Source: CADEED01 sp039931065
GTDB lineage: Bacteria; Pseudomonadota; Gammaproteobacteria; Steroidobacterales; Steroidobacteraceae
Assembly: GCA_039931065.1 (NCBI GenBank)
Contig: JBDTSP010000007.1
Location: 1-64,000 of the forward strand
Reading direction: 5' to 3'
DNA: 64,000 nucleotides
A program made the position numbers and the translations under genes. The stretch's first letter is position 1. Each line of letters begins with the position of its first letter. Under the pieces are notes generated by a model. It was not told where the DNA came from and did no database searches. It saw nothing but the letters and a program-made list of their open reading frames with translations. Positions 34,491 to 40,736 of the stretch are shown one piece after another.

Positions 34491-34879
34491 GGCGTGAGCC
34501 CAAGTGGATCGACAAACGCGCGCTGCTGCTGCTCCACGAAGAGAGCCTCGCGATGTTCGGCGGTGCCCGTGGCATGCGCGATGAAGGCTTGCTCGACTCC
34601 GCGCTTTCGCGACCGGTAAATCAGTTTCTCTACGAGAAGGCTGACAGCCTTGCCGGTCTCGCCGCCGCCTATGGATTCGGCATCGCAAAGAATCATGCGT
34701 TCGTCGATGGCAACAAGCGGGCAGCGTTCATGGCAATCGGCTTGTTCCTGGCAATCAACGGGAAGCATTTGCGCGCGGACCAGGTCGACGCCATTCAGAC
34801 GTTACTGGCGTTGGCAGCCGGAAATCTTGATGAGGCGGGATTGGCGAAGTGGATAGACGCCAACCTGCGTTCGAAATAG
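34487..34879 (+). CDS. doc: Doc-type toxin (Fic fold)
   Basis: 130 aa. LLLLHEESLAMFGGARGMRDEGLLDSAL is replaced here by key parts only: RGMRDEGLL near residue 30 and the catalytic HAFVDGNKR (residues ~66-74), the Doc version of the Fic motif HxFx(D/E)GN(K/R). Doc phosphorylates EF-Tu and stops translation; the antitoxin immediately upstream would block it. The GTG start overlaps the antitoxin stop (GTGA). All catalytic residues are present, so the toxin is probably active. The pair sits between two copies of the same repeat family, suggesting acquisition with the accessory region. Confidence 0.92.
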   Translation: MRREPKWIDKRALLLLHEESLAMFGGARGMRDEGLLDSALSRPVNQFLYEKADSLAGLAAAYGFGIAKNHAFVDGNKRAAFMAIGLFLAINGKHLRADQVDAIQTLLALAAGNLDEAGLAKWIDANLRSK

Positions 34880-34892
34880 TCGCGCTCATCGA

Positions 34893-35426
34893 ATGCTCAC
34901 GCTCTGTTGCACGCAAAAGGTTCGTGATCGGCTGAAACTTACCGCCGAACTTGCGCCGCCGGCACCGGCGACCAACGCGCTCGGCAATTGGTACGTCAAT
35001 CTTGTTCGCTATGGCCGTCACCAAGTCATTCTGGCGACGAGCGAACGTTCGCTGCTGACGTTGGTGTTTCCGGCAAAGGACCTGCGCGAGTCGCTGGAGC
35101 TGAACATTCAGGTCGGATTGCGTGCACTGCTGCAGGCGTTGGATGTGCCACGCGCCGCGATCGATCGCGAGATCGGAGATATGCAGTTCTTCATGTACGG
35201 CAAGGCGAGCAATCGCAAGGTGCTCGGCTCGATGAATGAGTTCGCCTTTTTGCTGGGCCACTACATGCAAGACACCAGTGATCCGATTGCGCTCGCGCTC
35301 CGACTCGCGGATACCCCTATGGGGGCATTGGGCGGCGCCGGAAAATGGAAAGACTTCGGTGTCCCGAATGACGTTACGGTCGAACTACTCACGGGCAGGC
35401 AGAGCGGGCCTGCGGGCGCTCACTAG
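34893..35426 (+). CDS. DUF6933-like protein
   Basis: 177 aa, starting MLTLCCTQKVRDRLKL, with ALGNWYVNLVRYGRHQVILA near residue 30 and SLLTLVFPAKDLRESL. This is the pattern of a widespread family of unknown function (DUF6933) often found next to toxin-antitoxin genes or plant-type plasmid loci. No catalytic motif is evident and no membrane segment is present. It follows the Doc gene by 13 nt on the same strand and may be cotranscribed. Family name from memory of the N-terminal pattern; function unknown. Confidence 0.6.
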   Translation: MLTLCCTQKVRDRLKLTAELAPPAPATNALGNWYVNLVRYGRHQVILATSERSLLTLVFPAKDLRESLELNIQVGLRALLQALDVPRAAIDREIGDMQFFMYGKASNRKVLGSMNEFAFLLGHYMQDTSDPIALALRLADTPMGALGGAGKWKDFGVPNDVTVELLTGRQSGPAGAH

Positions 35427-35469
35427 CGGCGGCGCTGGGCGGAAGCTTGAAATTTCCGCCTGAGTCGTA

Positions 35470-35776
35470 GTGAGGCTACGACAGCGGAGATCTTTTCAAG
35501 TCACCGCCTCCGCACTCCTTGCGGGACTTTTGCGGGACAAAGAGGCGCGGGCATTTCCTGCAGAATTGCTTCGTGCAGCGCGCCGAAAGGTTCTTTACCT
35601 GCACGATGCGGCGCAGCTGGGTGATTTGCGGGCGCCTCCTGGGAATCGCCTGGAGGCGCTCAAGGGCCGCTGGAAGGGCTTCTACTCGATTCGTATCAAT
35701 GATCAGTGGCGCGTCCGTCGTTTTCCGATTCGAAAGTGGCAATGCGTCGGATGTTCGAGTTGTCGACTATCACTAG
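35470..35776 (+). pseudogene. higB: HigB-type toxin gene, frameshifted
   Basis: The core AARRKVLYLHDAAQLGDL, PPGNRLEALKG and YSIRINDQWRV of a RelE/HigB mRNA interferase is read in one frame up to ~35712. The expected tail FRFESGNASDVRVVDYH follows in the next frame, ending at the TAG at 35774-35776. One extra base near CGCGTCCGTCG (35709-35719) explains the shift. The N-terminal part also looks shortened, with LLRDKEARAF joining directly to PAELLRAARRK, and no good start codon is seen. The toxin is probably inactive, unless the base is a sequencing error. The intact antitoxin gene follows 8 nt later. Confidence 0.8.
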
Positions 35777-35784
35777 GAGGAGAT

Positions 35785-36063
35785 ATGGCTAAAAAGCTGA
35801 CGAATCAGCCGGTGAATCCGTTTCATCCTGGCGAAGTTTTGCTCGAAGAGTTTCTGGTGCCCAGAAATGTAACGCAGACGGAGTTTGCGGAACGCCTCGG
35901 ATGGACGCGTGCGCGTCTCAACGAACTCATCAAGGGGAAACGTGGGATTTCCGCAGAAGCAGCGCTTGATCTGGCCGAGGAGCTCGGAACTTCTCCGCGG
36001 CTGTGGATGAATCTACAGGCGACCTTTGATCTCGCCGTGGCTGAGAAGCGGCGGGCTGCATGA
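35785..36063 (+). CDS. higA: HigA-type antitoxin, XRE family
   Basis: 92 aa. NPFHPGEVLLEEFLVPRNV leads into a helix-turn-helix (TQTEFAERLGWTRARLNELI, KGKRGISAEAALDLAEELG) and then SPRLWMNLQATFDLAVAE, the standard HigA/VapI pattern. A strong GGAGGAG ribosome site precedes ATG 35785. It would bind its own promoter and inhibit HigB, but the toxin reading frame upstream is broken, leaving this as an orphan antitoxin. It ends close to the third fragment of the repeat family. Confidence 0.92.
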   Translation: MAKKLTNQPVNPFHPGEVLLEEFLVPRNVTQTEFAERLGWTRARLNELIKGKRGISAEAALDLAEELGTSPRLWMNLQATFDLAVAEKRRAA

Positions 36064-36097
36064 AGGGTTCGATGAAGGTGCGAGGTGGCAGCTGGCG

Positions 36098-36118
36098 CCT
36101 CCCTTTCCACCAATTTCC
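36098..36118 (+). repeat. Fragment of the same repeat family (copy 3)
   Basis: Only the conserved right end is clear (CCCTTTCCACCAATTT, compared with CTCTTTCCACCAATTT in copies 1 and 2). A short GC-rich inverted repeat lies just before it. It closes the accessory segment, directly before the transglycosylase gene. Confidence 0.5.
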
Positions 36119-36209
36119 AAGCGACGAATTGAATCGGACCTGATCGACGAAGTCTGCGACCGGATGCCCGCCAACCGGAGCGCCGGTCCAGCTGTGGCAT
36201 TCTGCTTCG

Positions 36210-37910
36210 ATGACTACGCATCGAACCCGCCGACGATGGCGGTGGCTCGGAGGAGCGATCGCCGCGGCGCTGGTCGCAGGCCTGGCCGCGGTGTTGCTGA
36301 AACCCACGCTCGAGCGCGCGATCCACGAGCGGATCGAGTCCGCAGCCGTGCGCCATGGAATGGTTGTCCGAATCGGTTCGGTACGCGTCGGCGTATGGCC
36401 GTTCTTGCGCCTTTCGGATTTCGATCTCGACGTCGGCCATGGAGTGCGACTGCATGCCGACCAGATCACTGCCACGTATCCCGGCCGCCTGCGACTTGCA
36501 GTTCGCACCGGCAATCTTTCGGGCCCGGCAGGCTTCACGGTCAGCTCGACAGCCACTGTCTGGTATGTGGCGGGCATTCGAAGCGACGGGGATCTCCAAT
36601 TCGCGCTGGTGGAGCCACAGGCCGGCCTTTCAATTCGCAAGTTGACGGATTCGGCAGGCAGCGGTTGGAACGTCGAGGCACGAAGGCTCGATATCGGCCA
36701 TCTTTTCAGCGTGCGACGCGAAGGGTCACCGATCCTGGATGGTGGCATCGCGGACGGACGCGTGAATCTTCGGACGAGCACCGATGCGCTCCGTTTCCAG
36801 GTCGACATCGGCGCGCGCGGTGCGCGCTTCGGAGCGCTGGCGGAAACTTCCGGCGATGAACTCAAGCTCGGGGATCCGACAGACGTGACCCTGCGATTCG
36901 ACGGCGCCTGGCAGCGGCCTAAGGGCACGATCGAAATCCCCGAGGTCCACGGGTCGTTGGCGGGTGCAGAACTGTCGGGTTCGATCACGCTGCGCGGCAT
37001 GAATACCGATCCGAGTGTCGATCTCGCACTCGGGGTGCGACACCTTACGTTCGGGCGAGTGTTGGGCGTAGCCGGCCTCGCGGTGCCCGAAAGCTTGAGG
37101 GGCGCGCCTGGCGGCAGCGGTGATCTTGGATCGGCCGAGATAGAAGTGCGTGTGCGCGGACGCCCTGCAGAGCCTGCAACTCTCGCGGTGAGCCAGGAGA
37201 TCAAGTTCACTCCGCCAAGCCAGATGCCGGCGGCGATTTCGCGACTGCGGGGTAACTTCGTCTTCCGCGCCGACGACGGACGCGGTCCGCAACATCCTGT
37301 CGATGTTTCGCCATCATCCCCCGACTACATCGCCCTGCAAGACGTTCCGCCACTGTTCGTGCGCACTCTGCTGCTTGCCGAAGATGCAGGCTTCTACGGG
37401 CACAGGGGCATCGACCTTCGCGAACTACCTATCGCGCTGCTGACCAACTGGTCGCGCGGGGACGCGGCGCGCGGCGCGTCGACCATCACGCAGCAGTTGG
37501 CCAAGAACCTGTTCCTGACGCGTGACAAGGAGGTCGGACGCAAGCTGCAGGAACTGGCGATTACGTTTCTGCTCGAGTCGGCGCTCGGCAAGGATCGTAT
37601 CCTGGAGATCTACCTGAACATCATCGAATGGGGGCCGGACCTGCGTGGCCTGCGCCCGGCGGCCCACCACTATTTCGATTGTGAACCCCAGGCGCTGACC
37701 CCGGCCCAGATGGCCTTCCTGGTCGCGATCATCCCTGGGCCGATCAAGTACCAGCGGTCATTTGCGCGTGGCACGCCCGGGCCTGGTCTGCGTGTGCTGA
37801 TCGACAACCTGTTGGCGAAGCTGAGGTCGGTGGAAGCGATTGATGAGGATGAATATCAGCGAGCGCTCGACGATCCCATCGTCGTTACCGACGGGGAGCA
37901 GCCCGGATGA
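36210..37910 (+). CDS. AsmA-like domain fused to GT51 peptidoglycan transglycosylase
   Basis: 566 aa. N-terminal membrane anchor (LGGAIAAALVAGLAAVLL), then ~330 residues of AsmA-like beta-strand repeats (VRIGSVRVGVWPFLRLSDFD, GSLAGAELSGSITLRG). The C-terminal ~200 residues are a GT51 glycosyltransferase: LLAEDAGFYGHRGID with the catalytic Glu, GASTITQQLAKNLFL, RKLQELAITFLLE and ILEIYLNIIEWG. All conserved GT51 motifs are present, but there is no transpeptidase domain. GT51 enzymes polymerise lipid II into glycan strands in the periplasm; the AsmA-like part usually relates to lipid transport or outer-membrane assembly, so the fusion is unusual. ATG 36210 gives a twin-Arg-rich cytoplasmic start before the anchor. 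Confidence 0.88.
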   Translation: MTTHRTRRRWRWLGGAIAAALVAGLAAVLLKPTLERAIHERIESAAVRHGMVVRIGSVRVGVWPFLRLSDFDLDVGHGVRLHADQITATYPGRLRLAVRTGNLSGPAGFTVSSTATVWYVAGIRSDGDLQFALVEPQAGLSIRKLTDSAGSGWNVEARRLDIGHLFSVRREGSPILDGGIADGRVNLRTSTDALRFQVDIGARGARFGALAETSGDELKLGDPTDVTLRFDGAWQRPKGTIEIPEVHGSLAGAELSGSITLRGMNTDPSVDLALGVRHLTFGRVLGVAGLAVPESLRGAPGGSGDLGSAEIEVRVRGRPAEPATLAVSQEIKFTPPSQMPAAISRLRGNFVFRADDGRGPQHPVDVSPSSPDYIALQDVPPLFVRTLLLAEDAGFYGHRGIDLRELPIALLTNWSRGDAARGASTITQQLAKNLFLTRDKEVGRKLQELAITFLLESALGKDRILEIYLNIIEWGPDLRGLRPAAHHYFDCEPQALTPAQMAFLVAIIPGPIKYQRSFARGTPGPGLRVLIDNLLAKLRSVEAIDEDEYQRALDDPIVVTDGEQPG

Positions 37911-38260
37911 TTCGGACGGCGAAATCTCTGGCTGCAGGACGTGAGTTGCATTCGAGGTTTGGGTATTCGGAACGACAACGCGATAAATGCCTCCCTGAAT
38001 CAAGAGCTTGCATCAGTGGGAAACGCGCACTCCGTCGGAAGCCCGCGCCCCGGCACGCGCAAGACTCGGCATTCCGTTGAGCTTGGCCACGGCCTCACGG
38101 CGTCGGTCCGCGCGCCAATTGTGGATAGCCGATTTTTTCAGAGTGCGGGTGTGTGGGCGCAAACGCTGCAACTAAAGGTCGCACGAGTTACGCCCCAGGT
38201 GATGGCGGGCCTCGTCTCGGCACTTGACTCTAAAGTGTTCAATCGCGGAGCCTTCCGCGC
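37911..38260. other. Non-coding stretch
   Basis: About 350 nt between the transglycosylase and the exported protein. The only sizeable frame (37941-38264 +) has no family resemblance and an unlikely composition. No terminator or repeat is apparent. Confidence 0.5.
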
Positions 38261-38920
38261 ATGACTCGATCCATCACGATCCCCGCTCGCGGTGCCGGCC
38301 TCACTCTGGCCGCATTGTTCCTCGCCGCAAGTCCAACCTCCATCTTCGGGCAGGTCGCTTCTTCAGGCGATCCCGGCGGGGTGGCGAAGGGACTTCATCA
38401 ACTGCTCATGCACGATGCGTGCACGGGAGACTATCTACCGCAGCCGGACACATGCATCCACAAACAGCTGATCGAAAGGGTCGTCACCATCGGAGGCACG
38501 CCCGGCGCAATCTATGACGTGCGGCTGCGCATCCGCGGGCTCTTTGAGCCGACGACGATCACGGGTGGTGAGGTGCCTGACGCTGCTCATCCTTACTACC
38601 AGGTAGCTGGAATCGTGCGCACGCCAGACTGGTCGGCGTGGCACATTGAAGTGTCCGACCCTAAGCAGACGTACTGGCTGAACCACTATCCAAAGGTCGG
38701 TCACACGATCTATCGCGAGGACTTCGAGGCGACGATCCCCATGGCGGCCGGCGCGACTGTCACGGTTCGAGTGGTGGACGGAAACGATCGGCAGGTCGAC
38801 AACAATGAGCCAGGCCTTCCCGATCGGATGCAGGTCATCGAGGGCGTGACCGAAAAAGCACTCGATGGACAGATGCTGCGCATCGACGTGGTGAAGGTAA
38901 CGGTCCGCGTGCCGTCGTAG
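38261..38920 (+). CDS. Exported protein of unknown function
   Basis: 219 aa with a Sec signal peptide (MTRSITIPARGAGLTLAALF, cleavage probably after IFGQ/VAS). The mature protein has a single cysteine pair (DACTGDYLPQPDTC) and beta-rich stretches (AIYDVRLRIRGLFEPTTITG, AWHIEVSDPKQTYWLNHYPK, ATVTVRVVDGNDRQVDNNEP). This gives the look of a carbohydrate-binding or jelly-roll domain, but no family is recognised. Predicted periplasmic or extracellular. Its 3' end faces the DsbA-like gene on the other strand, with ~220 nt between them. Confidence 0.75.
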   Translation: MTRSITIPARGAGLTLAALFLAASPTSIFGQVASSGDPGGVAKGLHQLLMHDACTGDYLPQPDTCIHKQLIERVVTIGGTPGAIYDVRLRIRGLFEPTTITGGEVPDAAHPYYQVAGIVRTPDWSAWHIEVSDPKQTYWLNHYPKVGHTIYREDFEATIPMAAGATVTVRVVDGNDRQVDNNEPGLPDRMQVIEGVTEKALDGQMLRIDVVKVTVRVPS

Positions 38921-39140
38921 CTTCCGCCAGCGGCGTGTTTCTTGCGAGGATGACCTTGAGCTCCTGGTCCGTTCTCGCTGAAGAGATCAACGCCCCGTCC
39001 TCGTGCCCCCTGAAGTCGGAGAACGCGACGCCGATTGGTGAAACGGACGGCCTGTGAGGTGAGTAGTTTGCCCTCGGGATCCACGACCTCGATAAGCACC
39101 CTTGGTATTCCTTGCGACCTGTGTGCAGTCGCCGCGCAGA

Positions 39141-39677
39141 TCAGCCGCGCGCGCCGAGCGCCGCAGTCAGGATCTCCTCGTCACGCCAGTCTCCATCGAA
39201 GCGCTGGCCGTTGATGAAGAATGTCGGCGTGCCGTTGACCCCGCTGCGCACGCCACTCATGAAGTCGGCCTGGACTCGTTTGTGCGGTCCTCCGCCCCTC
39301 AGAGCGGCCTCGAGGGTGTCGAGATCCAGCCCGACTTTTTTCGCGTGCCGTTCCAGGTCCGCGGGCCCAAGCGCGCTCTGATGTTCGTACAACACGTCGT
39401 GCATCTCCCAGAACCTGCCTTGCAGCGCAGCCGACTCCGCGAGTTCGGCCGCCGCGGTGGCGTGAGGATGCGCTTCGGCGAGCGGAAAGTTCCGGAACAC
39501 GAAGCGCAGTTGCTTGCCGAGACGGGCGTGCACCCGTTTCACGATGGGATAAGCCATGCCGCAATACGAGCACTCGTAGTCGCCGTATTCAACCAGCGTC
39601 ACCGCTGCATCGCCGGGGCCCTGTGCGTGATCGTTGGCGCTGACGGGAGTGGTCAATTCATTGTGGCCGCGGCTCAT
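39141..39677 (-). CDS. DsbA-family thioredoxin-fold protein
   Basis: 178 aa. VTLVEYGDYECSYCGMAYPI gives the CxxC active site (CSYC, near residue 38). It is followed by the helical insertion (HPHATAAAELAESAALQGRF) and the cis-Pro loop GVNGTPTFFINGQ. This is the Thioredoxin_4/DsbA-like layout. No signal peptide is seen, so it should act in the cytoplasm, probably as a disulfide reductase or a partner of the peroxiredoxin. Its ATG overlaps the peroxiredoxin stop (ATGA), so the two are translationally coupled and likely work together in peroxide or thiol stress. Confidence 0.9.
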   Translation of the reverse strand: MSRGHNELTTPVSANDHAQGPGDAAVTLVEYGDYECSYCGMAYPIVKRVHARLGKQLRFVFRNFPLAEAHPHATAAAELAESAALQGRFWEMHDVLYEHQSALGPADLERHAKKVGLDLDTLEAALRGGGPHKRVQADFMSGVRSGVNGTPTFFINGQRFDGDWRDEEILTAALGARG

Positions 39678-40153
39678 GCGCTTTTTTCCGATTGCATCGA
39701 TTCGAGGGTTGCGAGGATCCCGTCCGCGCCGGGATTTATCTCGATCGGCGATAGATAGCTCCAGCGGATCAGGCCGGCCTCATCGAGCACGAACAACGCG
39801 CGCTCGGAGGTGCCGTCCTCGTCGCGGTAGGCGCCATATTGGCGCGCCATCGCGCCCTTGGGCTCGAAATCCGCCAGCAACCGGAAACGCAGCCGCCGGT
39901 TCTCGGCAAACGCGCCGTGACACCACCGGCTGTCGACCGAAATGCCAAACATCTGCGCACCGAGTTCGCCGAAAAGCGGCAACACCTCGTTGTACAAGGC
40001 CATTTGATCGCCGCACACCGGACTCCAGTCCGCGGGATAAAACGCGATCACGGCAGGTTTACCGCGCAGAGCCGCGAGTGTGACCGTTGTGCCCGCCTGA
40101 TCGGACAAGGCGAAGTCAGGCGCTGTCGCGCCGACATTGAGCAAAGGCGCCAT
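39674..40153 (-). CDS. Peroxiredoxin, AhpC/TSA (BCP-like)
   Basis: 159 aa. GATAPDFALSDQAGTTVTL leads the domain, and the peroxidatic cysteine lies in YPADWSPVCGDQ (near residue 47), with Ser replacing the more usual Thr of the PxxxTxxC motif. GISVDSRWCHGAFAEN supplies a possible resolving cysteine. Reduces peroxides in the cytoplasm using thiol donors. A GGAGA ribosome site precedes the ATG at 40153. Two-gene operon with the DsbA-like protein. Confidence 0.9.
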   Translation of the reverse strand: MAPLLNVGATAPDFALSDQAGTTVTLAALRGKPAVIAFYPADWSPVCGDQMALYNEVLPLFGELGAQMFGISVDSRWCHGAFAENRRLRFRLLADFEPKGAMARQYGAYRDEDGTSERALFVLDEAGLIRWSYLSPIEINPGADGILATLESMQSEKSA

Positions 40154-40270
40154 GAGATTCTCCAGCCAGGAGTGGGAATGGAGCCAGAGATGCTGCGCGG
40201 AAGCAACGACACCAACGTGTCATTGGACTCTCGCGCGTGATCGCGCGGACTTGAGATTCGGGTGTCGGAC

Positions 40271-40621
40271 CTATTCCCGAGCCACCAACATGGTGATCAG
40301 GAGCGAACAATCCTCGATCGCCTCGAGGGCGTGCGGCTCGCCTTTCGCCAGATAAAGCATGTGACCCGAACGCATGATCTGGTTGCGTCCATGTGCTTCG
40401 ACTTCGACCGCGCCTTCCAGGCATTGAATCGTGACCAGGCTCGGCACCTGGCACACGCGCGGCAACTTGTGATCAGGCACCTTGTCACCGGACCGCAACA
40501 CGAGCCGAAAGATCTCGAAATGATCTGACCTGATCAAAGTCGTCGAGACTGCATGTCGAAGTGCTGCGCCGAGCGGGCTGATGTCAATCTGCTCGCCGGA
40601 TGCTGCGTGATGTATGGCCAT
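40271..40621 (-). CDS. Cupin-domain protein
   Basis: 116 aa single-domain cupin. Motif 1 region RLVLRSGDKVPDHKLPRVCQ, then LVTIQCLEGAVEVEAHGRNQIMRSGHMLYL (gene-internal pattern, split here by function: GAVEVE, then the RSGHMLYLAKGEPHALEA motif 2). Histidines in both motifs suggest metal binding. Divergently transcribed from the nitric oxide reductase gene with ~100 nt between them, an arrangement often seen for NO-response genes, so it may serve as sensor or accessory protein. No regulatory box of the FNR type was found between them. Confidence 0.85.
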   Translation of the reverse strand: MAIHHAASGEQIDISPLGAALRHAVSTTLIRSDHFEIFRLVLRSGDKVPDHKLPRVCQVPSLVTIQCLEGAVEVEAHGRNQIMRSGHMLYLAKGEPHALEAIEDCSLLITMLVARE

Positions 40622-40736
40622 TCAAACCCCAGCGAAAATACAGGCGCCTCATTCACGCCGTCCGGACCAAGAGTGATCGACCCGTGCGACGTATGTTCGC
40701 TGCCGCACAGATTGAGAGTTGCTACCCATCCCTATA

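Noticed and set aside
35930..37210. 426-aa minus-strand open frame
   Set aside because: Antisense to higA and the AsmA-GT51 gene, both of which have clear motifs; Ser/Arg/Pro-rich shadow.
37941..38264. 107-aa frame overlapping the next ATG
   Set aside because: No ribosome site, no homologous pattern and an unlikely composition, despite the ATGA overlap.
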